From Bathynomus jamesi (taxonomy: Eukaryota > Arthropoda > Malacostraca > Isopoda > Cirolanidae), in contig JAJOZX010001867.1 in assembly GCA_023014485.1 (NCBI GenBank), positions 447,001-511,000 of the forward strand: a stretch of DNA of 64,000 nucleotides. Reading direction: 5' to 3'. The translations under genes and the position numbers were made by a program. The notes under the pieces are model-generated. The model ran no database searches and had not been told where the DNA came from. It was given only the letters and a program-made list of their open reading frames with translations. Every line of letters begins with the position of its first letter. Within the stretch, counting starts at the first letter, position 1. Below, piece after piece: positions 20,070 to 30,349 of the stretch.

Positions 20070-20905
20070 TACTATTACTCTCGATGTATTGCCATTTTCT
20101 AGACAAGTAATAAGACTCAAAATGAGAGCATAAATCGGAGCCTACGGCTTGGATAAACATTAACTGAACAAAGCATCAGGTTAAAAAAAGTGTGTTGCAC
20201 GATGCACCAAATTCATTTGAGTTTGTTGCATGGTGCACCTTTTCCAAAACCTCGCAAGCGAGATAAAACCTAATCTAATTTAGGTTTAAGAGGCAAATTT
20301 TTAACCGAGTTTTGATAAATCTAAATTGAATTTCGTGGTACAGAATAAGAAGGAAAATGAGACACGTTATTAGTTATAATAAAAGAATAATTTAATGTAT
20401 GGGGTTATGACGCAGTAAAATTTAATATTATTTGATTTTTACAGCTAATTTTCACCTAAATTTATATTAATACAAAGCAAAATAGGATATGGAGCATATA
20501 TATATATATACAGCAAAATGGCATAACTGGGCCCTACTAAGTTTAAGCTAAATTTCGTTATATAAAAGTATGAATTATTTTATAAATTGCAGGTACCTAC
20601 CTATACATAAGTACCTAAATTGTATGAAAAAATAACGGAATTTACCTTAAACTTAAGATAAGGGGGATGGGGGATTGGGGGATGGTGATAAGAGGAAAGA
20701 AGTGTAGAAGGAGGATAGTGATAAGGAAAAATAAATAAATAAATACATATGCGTGACGTCATATTATGAACTTTAGTGTTATCAAACAAACAAACACGGT
20801 GGCGCCTGAACGAGACTGAGAGGCTACCCTCTCCAATCAGCTGACATAATTGTGAGTGGAGTATAAATCACGTTTCCCCCACAGTAACTAACCTAACCCA
20901 CGTGT
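20070..20905. other. Unassigned sequence
   Basis: I see no gene. It includes a G-rich GGGGGATGGGGGATTGGGGG patch near 20660-20685 and a short TGGCGCCTGAACGAGAC motif at 20810. Confidence 0.5.
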
Positions 20906-20971
20906 ATGTATATATATGATGGCTAATACCAAAGTAAATCATCCAAGAAGATTTATGTTTTTTTTTCGTTT

Positions 20972-21560
20972 GGAGGCTAGCAGCGAATTTTAATGAAAAT
21001 CGGTATACTAATGTAGTTTTGGTCACTGATTTCAAAAATAACTCTTTTTATGGAGAAATGAAAAACAAACATGTTAGAGCACTTTAAATAATTAATATGT
21101 GTTTTAACTAGCTTAAACTAGCTAATAAAGGATTGTGTTAAATTTAGCCAGAGTCACAAACTGCTACTGTTTATGAAAAAGTGCTCTAAGTGTGGGAAAG
21201 TGTGTTCCTTTGATAAAAATATCCAGTTCTTTCGTTGCCAAAAGCGTCGGTCAAACGGTAAAAAGTGCGACTTTACGAAGAATACGTTTTTTGAAGGATC
21301 CCGGCAGATCTGTAAACATAGCAGAAAAAATCAAGAATTAATGCCCAGTTAGGTCAATTGAATGCCCGGTTAGGTCAACTGTACGCCCTTGACGATTGGT
21401 TAGGTTAAGTCATGATATTTTCGTTAAAAACACATTAATTACTTAAAGTGCTCTAATATGTTTGTTTTTCCTTTCTCCAAAAAAAGAAAGTTATTTTTGA
21501 AATCAGTGACCAAAACTTCATTAGTATACCGATTTTCATTAAAATTCGCTGCTAGCCCCC
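20972..21560 (+). mobile_element. Inverted-repeat element carrying a Merlin-type transposase fragment
   Basis: The left arm starts GGAGGCTAGCAGCGAATTTT and the right arm ends with its near-perfect inverse (AAAATTCGCTGCTAGCCCCC). Arms extend about 140 bp through CGGTATACTAATG and TTTGGTCACTGATTTCAAAA. A reversed cassette with GCCCGGTTAGGTCAA tandem units adjoins the right arm (21340-21428). Part of the arm also lies inside fold-back element 2 (4779-4888). A TSD could not be defined, because the inverted similarity continues into TTTTCGTTT. Confidence 0.65.
21173..21352 (+). CDS. ISXO2/Merlin-type transposase zinc-ribbon fragment
   Basis: A 59-codon frame from ATG 21173 to TAG 21350. It reads CSKCGKVCSF, FFRCQKRRSNGKKCDFTKN and TFFEGSRQ. 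CxxC, then RC, then a basic C-N-K-like segment ending in FFEGS, is the N-terminal zinc ribbon of ISXO2-like (Merlin/IS1016) transposases. The DDE catalytic domain, normally about 150 residues further on, is absent: after KNQELMPS the frame stops in the cassette repeats. It is therefore a truncated remnant. Merlin elements are known to make 8-9-bp TSDs, the size seen around the nearby fold-back elements. Confidence 0.65.
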   Translation: MKKCSKCGKVCSFDKNIQFFRCQKRRSNGKKCDFTKNTFFEGSRQICKHSRKNQELMPS

Positions 21561-21929
21561 AAACGAAAAAGATCCGATTTATGACGTATGCGAGGTTACA
21601 GCAACTTCTCAGGGTGGGGGGGGTGACAAGGGAAAGGGGGAAGGGAGATAATTGAATCGGGAACATAATTATACACGCGTTTGTATATATATATATATTA
21701 TATATATATGATGGATAATGCTATGGTGAGTCATCCAAGGACCCTCTTATCCCCTCTTATCTCTTTTTCGACTCTTGTACAAAAATAAAGACTGCTCAGA
21801 TACACTTTCGTGTTTAAAGGCATTTTACGTGTTAACCTTCCCGCACTAGAGGTAATGGCAGCATTTAATTCAAATTCCTCGGAATTTATAATGGGATTCC
21901 ACAGATGAAATAACACACACGAGTATGAA

Positions 21930-22000
21930 ACAAAAATGCCCCCACCTGGATTCGAACACGAAAGCTTTGTTTCTTCGGTTGTTTAAATACACGACAGGTT
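21930..22000 (-). repeat. tRNA-like SINE head, minus copy
   Basis: The minus strand shows a B-box-like GTGTTCGAATCCAGGTGGGG followed by TTTTTGTTTCATACTCGTG. The A box is not clear. Confidence 0.5.
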
Positions 22001-22017
22001 GTTAACTTTTATCCCGT

Positions 22018-22130
22018 CGTAATGTGGTGGTAGCGCTTGCAACTTCTATTCAAGAGGTCCGAAGTTCAAATCCTGGTGGGAGCAATATTGTTTCATACAG
22101 AAATGACGCGTGCTCACGTATGTTATTCCA
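22018..22130 (+). repeat. tRNA-derived SINE, plus copy
   Basis: A-box-like TGGTGGTAGCGC and B-box AGTTCAAATCC sit at pol III spacing, followed by GGTGGGAGCAATATTGTTTC and a TATGTTATTCCA tail that parallels the minus copy at 21790-21975. Confidence 0.55.
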
Positions 22131-22235
22131 TATATATATGTAGTGACCACGAAAGTGGCAGAGACGTTTCAAATACCTTAGCAATATACCATCAACACAA
22201 TTAGTGATATTCCATTAACACAAACACGACCAGGA

Positions 22236-22268
22236 TGACGTCACACAAACACGATTAAGATGACGTCA
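22236..22268. promoter_or_regulatory. Two perfect CRE-type palindromes TGACGTCA
   Basis: TGACGTCA at 22236-22243 and 22261-22268, within a 25-bp tandem duplication (ACACAAACACGA ... GATGACGTC). Whether they regulate anything is unknown; no gene is adjacent. Confidence 0.4.
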
Positions 22269-22728
22269 CAGAGCGGGAATATACAAGGCATCACAACTCA
22301 ACTTCGTTACAAGGATTCTGGACGTAGCATCATCTCTCCCTCCGAGGATTCAGTGACATCCAAGCTATCGCCATGTAAACACCATTTGTGCAAGTCCCAC
22401 TTGGGCTTGGTGTTACTCACCTAACTTTATATAACAACTAATCATTACCTCGGCGTTATTTAATGTCAAACCATTATTATATTGAAAGCATTACTTCAAG
22501 TGTACACATTATTTCAACCATAAACAATCAGCATATCCTGTCTCATTCATAAATCATTTATTTTGTGTAATAAAGGAAGAAAACTGATTCTATCAATCAA
22601 CCCAATTAATAACTTAATTAATAACATAATTTGATCTGCAAAGATCTGGTTGCCTCGGCCTAAGCATTTACTTTAACATTCAATTAACCATAATTATCAT
22701 CATTCATTATAGTACCAATTTACTATTT

Positions 22729-22730
<2 letters not shown>

Positions 22731-22779
<49 letters not shown>
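22731..22779. repeat. (TA)n microsatellite
   Basis: About 24 TA units. Confidence 0.95.
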
Positions 22780-22782
<3 letters not shown>

Positions 22783-22994
22783 CACGAAAAAATGTTCGAC
22801 TAGGAACAAAACTTTTAAAAGGCACATAAAATTGCTTCTGCAATGATGTTTGAGTTTTGGTTTTAAAATTTTATTAGTCACAGACATTAATAAAATATAC
22901 AAAGAAAAACAAAATATTACCAATAAGTAATTTATCACGCTTTTATAGAAACTTTGTTTCCATGAAAACATTCTTCCGAAGCTGTACTGGACAT

Positions 22995-25281
22995 TAGGGT
23001 GCTCCAAAAAAAAACATGATTTTGAATATTTGCTCCCGAGTTATTTTCTCATTGCTATCATGCTTCTGAATACTTTTGGGAATTTTTAGCTCGATCTTAA
23101 CATATTAAGCCTTGCCACCAGCCTCATGTAAAATTGAGGTTTTGTGATTTTCGAATTATGCAATTAGGTCTGATTTGTAGGTATTATTACTTAAGATTAA
23201 GTTACATAAACCTCATAAAAATAAATTAGGGTTAATTAGAATTGATTTAAAAATACAAAGCATTGATATAGTATAAGTATATGTGCAAAAAACAAAAAAC
23301 AAAGACAAGCTTAAAATTTGGTATTTCTTATTTCTAGGGAAATTAGATAAAGATTGGCCTTTACCAAGGTTTATGCCCCTCACTCCTGCGTAATTGTTTA
23401 TAACTGTAGCCATCAGGTTTATTTTTGTTTTAGCAGGAGTGGGCCTCTTCCTTTTGGCAGTTATAAACAGTCCGTTTTGATCTTATTTTGATTTTACAGA
23501 AGATGGTTTAGTGTCCTTGTCTTGAAATCAGGAATTAGTTTCCTGTGGCGCTCTACAACCTGAAGCATGTACAGTACTGTCTTTGGGGCTCGTCCTTGGT
23601 AATGTTATTTGAGTAATCTTGAATGAGCTTCACAGCTCTTTCTGCAAGGTCATTTACTACTTTGACACTTCTAACATATTCAAATGCTTTTTTATATTCA
23701 GAATCTACGTTCTACTCACTTGGGTCCTTTGTCATCCATTCCATATCTATTCCCAGAGTTTGTAAAAGAAACATAGAGTTTACTCCAATCAGCGAAATTA
23801 ATTTCGTCAAAGAGTTTAATTTAGGGAAAGTGGGAACTCCCATTTTAAAACTGTTTACTTTTTTCACCTTCATAATTTTTTTAGCTATTTGGCGTTTTTC
23901 AGAGATCTCAATTTTATTTGAAAACAGTGAAAATGAAGCTAACTCTTCTGTCATATACCAAAAATGTCTTTCAAAGGTTTTTATAGCTGCTGAGGCCACA
24001 TCTGAATAAATTTTACAATAAGAATTTAAATCGTGCCACAATTTGAGGTCATTTATTGCAGCATCACCTGCATTGGGATAACCAGGGTTGTATAGGTATA
24101 AAAAAGCGATGTGAATGTGCAAAAGCGTTCAAGATTTTTTATTTTTTCGGAATCATACCCAAGTTGACCACTCAAAGCAAACATTTTAGCCGCATACAAA
24201 ATGTACGCCATCCACCTTTCATGGTGATATGCTCCTGGCTTTAACCAATGCACACCACGAGGCAGAGTCCCTCCCAAGAGAATAAGCATAAGTTCCGCAC
24301 ACTCTTTGTAATCTTCTCTTGGTAATGATTTTTTGTAAGAACTTTGGGTCAACGTTTCTTGAAGAAATTTTTTAACATCTTCACAACGAGATTTTAAGGA
24401 TCGATCTTTAAATTCAAGAATTTTGAAATTGCATTTATGAAATCAATATCCTCTTTTTTCTGTTCTGTCGTCCTCAACCGATCAGTTTGAACTCTGCGTT
24501 CAGCATCTTTATGGGCAATAAAAAAAATAGGAGACAAAGTCTCTAACAAAATTTTCTTCTGTTACCTTGTTGGAATTGAAACCTTTCTTTTTTTGGAGTG
24601 TCCTACAATTCCCGTAAAGGTCTAAAATCTTTTTCTTGACTTTATCTTTACGTTGTGTTTCGATTCCTGATTTCATCCACTGCTTTTCTGTATCTTCTAA
24701 TACTTTTTCATCAATTGTACCGTTAAAATTTCTAAATTTCTCTTTCTTCATTGGTCCATCTTTTAAGTAGAAAAAATAGCGTAAAATGTCCCCCTTCGTT
24801 GGGATTCGAACATCAGAGAGTTTTTCGATAGGCTTTTCTATTAGCCATATTATATCATCTTTTCTTAAGGAAATATTTGAATTATCCTTTGATTTTTTAT
24901 TTGGATCATCTTCATTATTATTACCATTTCCGTCTGACATTGAAAAGTAATTAATTATTGCCCTTCTTGACAAAAAAATAAGTATTAAATTTTGTAATAA
25001 TTATTTAAGTTTATATAAACTCAAGTAAAACTACGATTTATTTAATAGATACGCTATTTATGATAGGTAAATCTGAAAAAAAAAAAAAAATGTAAGTATT
25101 AAGTATAATAAATTAATTCAATAAAGCATATTTTTCAGCTGCCTGGTGGCAAGGCTTAGTATGTTTCAATGTAGCTAATATTTTTTTCTGGCATTAATAT
25201 GATATAAAAAAATGAGAAGAAGCCCGGGGAGCAAAGTTTTATGAGCTTTTTCCAACATCTTTTAATTTTCGGAGCACCCTA
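22995..25281 (-). mobile_element. TIR DNA transposon with TAGGGTGCTCC ends and 8-bp TSD CTG[G/T]ACAT
   Basis: The ends TAGGGTGCTCC (22995-23005) and GGAGCACCCTA (25271-25281) are inverted. Diverged similarity runs about 130 bp inward, with shared TTTGCTCCC, TTCTCATT and TAAGCCTTGCCACCAG blocks. Flanks are CTGGACAT (22987-22994) and CTGTACAT (25282-25289). The coding region is on the minus strand and internally deleted. Confidence 0.8.
23712..24940 (-). pseudogene. Putative transposase of the TAGGG element, internally deleted and frameshifted
   Basis: The start is taken at ATG 24940 (MSDGNGNNNEDDPNKKSKDN). The N-terminal segment is charged and Lys-rich (KKEKFRNF, TEKQWMKSGIETQRKDKVKKK). A frameshift follows at about 24510. 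The C-terminal half reads SLPREDYKECAELMLILLGG, TLPRGVHWLKPGAYHHERWM, and further on ASAAIKTFERHFWYMTEELA. I recognise REDYKE...LGG.PPRG...PG..H..RWM from uncharacterised multi-copy arthropod and cnidarian proteins, usually longer, with a middle domain that seems to be missing here. Function as a transposase is inferred from the flanking TIRs and TSD. A second frameshift lies near 24060-24120. Confidence 0.6.
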
Positions 25282-25318
25282 CTGTACATTTTGCTGAATT
25301 TGAAATGACCTCATTATA

Positions 25319-25992
25319 CAGGGTGTTTCTAAAGTAACCATCTATTTTGGTGAAATAAGGGGATTTTAAACAATTGTTATATTGGCATAATGGTATGTGC
25401 ATTGTTATACAAAATTCATGTATTTATAATATTTCAATTGCTTTCCACGATTTTTTTGTTAATTATTTTATTTTATTTTCAGACCCATATCATTGATGAT
25501 GAATGTGCAAGAACGGGTTTATGTAGTAACATGCAGGATAAAAGGCATGAAGTGCAATGAAATTAGAGAAAAGTTTGAGAGAAGGTTTCGTAAAACAGGC
25601 CCTAGAGACCAGGCTATTCGCGAATTAGTAAACAAATTTATGACGACTGGATCTGTGCATGACGAGCGTAGATCTGGACGGCCAAGAAGATCTCACGAAA
25701 GAATCGAATCTGTTCAAGAAGCATTCAAAGAGGATCCACAATTATCGATTCGGAGGGCATCCCACAGATTAGAAATTCCACAAACAACGGTTTACAGAAT
25801 TCTACGTTATGATTTAAAGAAAAAGCCATACCACATTCAAGTGTTCCACAACTTACAAGAAGAAGATTATCCACGAAGAGCAATAATGTGTGCCGAGCTT
25901 ACAAATATATATATATATTTTCATGTTTTAAAGGTGTTTTTTTATAATTCATATTATTTCGCAAAATAGATGGTTACTTTAGAAACACCCTG
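25319..25992 (+). mobile_element. Small DUF4817-type Tc1/mariner element (TA TSD)
   Basis: CAGGGTGTTTCTAAAGTAAC and its inverse form the ends, flanked by TA (25317-25318 and 25993-25994). At 674 bp it is a deletion derivative that keeps only the N-terminal coding half. Confidence 0.85.
25496..25969 (+). pseudogene. DUF4817-type transposase, N-terminal half only
   Basis: The open frame starts MMNVQERVYVVTCRI (ATG at 25496). It carries the helix-turn-helix FRKTGPRDQAIRELVNKFMT, TGSVHDERRSGRPR and a second segment SIRRASHRLEIPQTTVYRIL plus DLKKKPYHIQVFHNL. After RRAIMCAEL it runs into (TA)n and the right TIR, so the DDE domain is missing. The open frame could still give a DNA-binding protein able to occupy related TIRs; that is speculation. 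Confidence 0.75.
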
Positions 25993-26224
25993 TATATAGA
26001 TACTTAATTAAAATAAAAGCTACAATTCTTGTATATTTTAGTTCCATGTTTTTAGAATCTCTCCCAAACTTCAAAATCAAATTCTAATATGGGCAAAAGA
26101 TGGCGCAAACGAATTTAAAGTGCTCTCTTCGACAGCCATTTATTTCCTCGTAAAACTATATTGCAGATTGTGAAAAACCATCTGTGATACAACGATGCTC
26201 TGATACTTCCCTTTCTGTTCAAAT

Positions 26225-26226
<2 letters not shown>

Positions 26227-26275
<49 letters not shown>
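26227..26275. repeat. (CT)n microsatellite
   Basis: An uninterrupted TC tract. Confidence 0.95.
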
Positions 26276-26277
<2 letters not shown>

Positions 26278-26289
26278 GGTAATACATAA

Positions 26290-26842
26290 AAGCCGTGCAA
26301 CAAAGCTTATTTCAGCGTTACGTGGTCAAACATACGAAGATAGACTCAAAGAGATGAATTTGCATACGCTTGAAACGTGGCGTTTAAGAGGCGAATTAAT
26401 TTAGGTGTTCAAAATTTTAAATCGTTTAGATAACGTAAATTATGATCATTTTTTAGCTTGGAAGATAGGAACATTACGAGAAACAATGGTTTTAAAATAA
26501 GGGATAAAATTTGAGACAAACGTTGCGAGGGGCTTTTTCATCTATAAAATAGCCGAGAGGTGCAATAGCCTACCCGCTGGGTTCGTGGTAAGCTCTTCAC
26601 TTAATATGTTTAAGAATAGGTTGAATTTGTATTTTAGTAGCATTAACTTGCATTAAATGGCGGGTAAATTGGGGATGTGATTTTTAGTTAGTAAAGGGAG
26701 TGACCGATTTTCTTTTTGTTTTAAATGTAGTAGGAGGTACAGTACTGATCGAGTCTGGTTACAGAACACTGGGAGTTCTTAAATGATGTAACCCATTTTC
26801 GGGAGTCAAAACCTCCGAATAGCAAATTAAGTATTACTGTAT
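26290..26842 (+). pseudogene. CR1-D retrotransposon, C-terminal fragment and first part of 3' UTR
   Basis: The plus strand encodes LRGQTYEDRLKEMNLHTLET, WRLRGELI and RNNGFKI, the conserved C-terminal segment of CR1-type reverse transcriptases, with stops and frameshifts. A 3' UTR follows with TGTAGTAGGAGG, CACTGGGAGTTC and CAAAACCTCCGAATAG, whose repeats continue at 29041-30230 beyond an inserted LINE. Confidence 0.7.
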
Positions 26843-29040
26843 ATGAAAATGAAAATGAAGATGTAAAGGTTTATTGGCAGACTATAGTCCATATGACAAA
26901 TATTATTAATACAATGACAGTTCATACACTAAGGATAGAAATATATACAATTGATTAGAAATAATACTGCACTGTCGAAGTTAAGTGGAGCTACAGACAG
27001 ACGTTTTCGTACCAAAAAGTCCATAGCTTAGAGGATAAATGGCAGGACTCATGGATAGCTTGGATAATCGGGTTGGTTGATTTTTTAATTCTTTGCATTA
27101 GACTGTGTTGAGCACGTCTTGTTACCTCTGGGAAGCTTGGGACATTGCGGGTAGCAAACATTTGCGAAGCTGAGCATCTCGGGGGTAATTTATGTAAGAA
27201 TCTAAAAGACATGTTGTACAGCAAATTTAGAGTTCTGCCAGAACCTTTTTTATAATTCACCCAGAGTTGCAGACCGTATATATTACTGCAGAAAGTACGA
27301 AAGAGTGTGTCTTTAGCTTCACCTGTACAGAAACGAAAGTTCCTTATGGTCATATTCGCTTTAGCACACAGGCTTCGAGATTGTTTCCTTATATCCGAGT
27401 CAACACTCAAGGAGCTGGTAATAGTTTGACCCAAATACTTAAACTCTTGTACTTCCTCAATTACTTCACCATTCATTTTAAACCTTATATCAGCTGGCTG
27501 ATTACAGCTTTTAGGATGAAATTGCATAACCTTAGTTTTTGTAACATTAAAAAGAATATCATGTTTCTGCGAATACACTTCGCAGACATTTAGTAGCCGA
27601 TCCAGACCTTTAACAGAAGGACTTATTAACACCATATCATCGGCATAACCTAAGTTATTTATCCTTGCGTTATCTATACAACATCCCACAGTTGCCTCAT
27701 TAAGTGAAGCAATTAATCCGTCGATATACACATTAAACAGCATAGGGGAGAGCAAGGAACCTTGTCTCACCCCGCAAGAGGAGCCAAAACACTCGGATAG
27801 TACATTGCCCCACCTAACAGTGAAAGATTGGTGGGAATACCAAAATTTCAATAAATTTAATATGTACATGGGAACCTTCCTGTTTTCTAGTTTTGCAAAT
27901 AAAATATTGTGGTTCACCCTATCATATGCCTTACTTATATCAAGGAAACAGCTATAAATGGTTGAATTACTGTCAATGTATTTAGATATTGTTTCTTTAA
28001 GTACATAGATACACAGGTCAGTTGAGTGGGACCTTTTAAAGCCAAACTGATTAGATGTCCATAGGAAATCATTTAATCGGAGAAACAAGAGTTTTTCTAG
28101 TAGTTTCGAGAAGCAGGAAGCGACAGCAATAGGCCTGTAATTATTGCTGGACAGAATGTCTCCGTACTTATTTTTGACCAGGGGCAAGATATATACCCTC
28201 ATGAACTCTGCAGGGATATAGCTATGAGCAAGCATGGCTGATAGGAGCAATGATATATGCAGACATACTACGTCATTTGCATATTTTAAGTGCTCATTCG
28301 ATAAGTCATCTACCCCTGACGCAGAACCAGTCTTTAACTCTTTAATTAACCTCTTTACTTCAGAAAATGATATCAAAATATTTTCCCTTGTCCCTCCCAC
28401 AATCGTTTCGCTGCAATCTATCATAAGATTATCCCTATTCACACTATTAAGAATGTTAGAGTAGTGATTTTTCCACAGCTTTGCAATTTCATCCTCCCCC
28501 GACACCCCATCGATTGTCGGAGGGAGGACATTTTTGACACCCGTTTGATTCTTAACAAATTTCCAAAATTTGTTATTATCGTTATTTATGCGAGCTTCAC
28601 AGGCTTTTGATGCTCGAATAGACTCTTCTTCCTGTTTACATCGCCTTATGGCCGCCTTATACTGACCCCGACTTCTACACATATTCAAGTATACTGGTCC
28701 TAATCTGGGTCTACCACGAAAGCACCACAAATCATAGGCGTCTTTCGATTCCCTCTTCAGGGGGGCAATAAAATCATTCCATCCAGGAATAACCTTAGTA
28801 TGATAGTTGTAAGATTTAATCAAGGGGCTTCCTTCTCCTCTTAACAGTGATATTATCTTACTATAATACCTATCTATGAGTTTACAGTGAGAATCATTTG
28901 AGCAAGGATTATTACAGCCAAGGTGCAAAATTTCTAAATTATTAAAGAGGTGACATGTTCTGTCTTTGTATTCTATTCTCTGCTGCATATTAACATTGGA
29001 CCAATCGACGCGATTATTCTTACCTATCGAGTTCATGTTA
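26843..29040 (-). mobile_element. 5'-truncated non-LTR retrotransposon (L2/Rex1-like) inserted in the CR1-D tail
   Basis: A minus-strand LINE with linker, reverse transcriptase, C-terminus and a ~150-bp 3' UTR ending in CTTCATTTTCATTTTCATA. The same CR1-D 3'-UTR repeats are found on both sides, which shows the insertion. Confidence 0.75.
26991..29036 (-). CDS. Reverse transcriptase of the L2/Rex1-like LINE, open but lacking its endonuclease
   Basis: A long open frame of about 680 codons. Residues ~1-300 are the linker after the endonuclease (VDWSNVNMQQRIEYK, RGQYKAAIRRCKQEEESIRA). RT motifs follow in order: NNYRPIAVASCFSKLLEKLL, NQFGFKRSHSTDLCIYV, CFLDISKAYDRVNH, GVRQGSLLSPMLFNVYIDGL, and GYADDMVLISPS with the catalytic YADD. 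EFKYLGQTI and CSNIYGLQLWV belong to the thumb and C-terminus. The apurinic endonuclease is absent because the element is 5'-truncated, so the apparent start is not a true initiation site. The clade is my best guess; RTE or CR1/L2 relatives are alternatives. The lack of stops over 2 kb suggests recent insertion. Confidence 0.75.
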   Translation of the reverse strand: MNSIGKNNRVDWSNVNMQQRIEYKDRTCHLFNNLEILHLGCNNPCSNDSHCKLIDRYYSKIISLLRGEGSPLIKSYNYHTKVIPGWNDFIAPLKRESKDAYDLWCFRGRPRLGPVYLNMCRSRGQYKAAIRRCKQEEESIRASKACEARINNDNNKFWKFVKNQTGVKNVLPPTIDGVSGEDEIAKLWKNHYSNILNSVNRDNLMIDCSETIVGGTRENILISFSEVKRLIKELKTGSASGVDDLSNEHLKYANDVVCLHISLLLSAMLAHSYIPAEFMRVYILPLVKNKYGDILSSNNYRPIAVASCFSKLLEKLLFLRLNDFLWTSNQFGFKRSHSTDLCIYVLKETISKYIDSNSTIYSCFLDISKAYDRVNHNILFAKLENRKVPMYILNLLKFWYSHQSFTVRWGNVLSECFGSSCGVRQGSLLSPMLFNVYIDGLIASLNEATVGCCIDNARINNLGYADDMVLISPSVKGLDRLLNVCEVYSQKHDILFNVTKTKVMQFHPKSCNQPADIRFKMNGEVIEEVQEFKYLGQTITSSLSVDSDIRKQSRSLCAKANMTIRNFRFCTGEAKDTLFRTFCSNIYGLQLWVNYKKGSGRTLNLLYNMSFRFLHKLPPRCSASQMFATRNVPSFPEVTRRAQHSLMQRIKKSTNPIIQAIHESCHLSSKLWTFWYENVCL

Positions 29041-30230
29041 AGTCGTTAAGAATGGCTACTCCTTAAGTACACAGTGTTTATTTATTGAGACGGCAGTAGT
29101 GATTTACCTTAAGATGTAAATGTAATAGGAGGGGCTGGTCTGGTCTGGTTACAGCGTACTGGATGTTGTCAATGTGAGAAGGCTCGGGAATCAAAACCTC
29201 CGAATAAGCCTAGAAAGTGGGGTTGGATTGGGTGGAGTTAGGGGTTGTGATGTTCCCTTTCGATCGTAAATGTAGTAGGAGGTGCTGGTCAGGTCTCGTA
29301 TCAGAGCACTGGGAGTTCTCAAATGCTAGACTTCTTTTTACTTTTTATTTGTATGTTTGTAATAGATGGGAATTCTCAGGAGTTAAAACCTTCGAATAGC
29401 TGTATTAAACTATTTTGGGAAGCCACTCCTGTCTCCCCTTCTTTCTTTCTTTTGCTCCTTCCTTTCTTTTTTTTATTATTTAAAGGGTGCTGCTTGAGGG
29501 AGAGCTACTTAACATAGAGTAGAAGTAGTAACATTTCCGTTATCAATAGATGTAGTAGGAGGCGCTGGTTGGGTCTGGTTTCAGAGCACTGGGAGTCCTC
29601 ACATGATACTTCATTGGTAGAGAAGGGAAACTCGATGGGATCTCTCGGAAGCCAAAACTCCGAATAGATGTTTTTAATTTTAGGGATGCTACTTGGGTTT
29701 ACAGTGTAGGAATGTTAGTACCTTTTAAGTAAATCGCGGAATGTGTAACTTAGCTAGCTACAGAAAGTTTTATAGTTTTATATATAAGTAGCGATGTTCC
29801 CTTTTGCAATAAATGTAGTAGTAGGCGCTGGCTGGGTCTGATTTTAGAGCAATGGGAGTTCTCGGACAATGGAAAGTTTGATGAGATCTCATGGGTATCA
29901 AAACCCCCCAATAGTCATACTCATCTTGGGGAAAGCTGCTTAGTTAGAATGGAACATTAGTTTTAAATATTGTATATCGAAATTTCGCAAGGAAAAAAAT
30001 TATACATATTCCCCATTACGTATGGGAAATTCTTAACTTTTAGGTCTGGCCAGCTGGAAGTGCCCTTTGCACCAGTGCTCCTTTATCTAGGTAATTCCTT
30101 TGTGAAGGACACAATATAAATTATTGTATGATAAATTTTCGGTAGATGGCTTTAGCAGGTTACGAAGAAGTGGTGCAACTACGAAATGATGACTTCTTTT
30201 ACACAATAAATAAATAAAAAATTCCTTAAA
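29041..30230 (+). repeat. CR1-D 3' UTR with four diverged tandem ~270-bp units
   Basis: Units start near 29127, 29271, 29548 and 29810, with TGTAGTAGGAGGCGCTGG, GAGCACTGGGAGTTCTC and CAAAACCTCCGAATAG recurring in order. A fifth unit precedes the inserted LINE at about 26728. The tail ends with AATAAATAAATAAA at 30205. Confidence 0.7.
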
Positions 30231-30349
30231 AAATGCATGGTGTAGATTAGATCATTAGTTTAGTATTCATATTATCCTTCATTTTCCGCTGTCTTCTAGT
30301 GCGTAACTGACTACACGAGATACGTGTACGCATGGTGTGAATAAACACT

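Noticed and set aside
20808..20830. TGGCGCCTGAACGAGAC resembles a retroviral primer-binding site
   Set aside because: No LTR, polypurine tract or gag/pol sequence lies nearby; a short chance match is likelier.
23712..24352. Possible host gene
   Set aside because: The remnant lies between inverted ends and an 8-bp TSD, is frameshifted and appears internally deleted, so it is transposon-derived.
26837..29047. TTAAGT as a TSD of the L2/Rex1-like LINE
   Set aside because: The left copy is separated from the LINE 3' end by unexplained bases; a 6-bp match in AT-rich DNA is weak.
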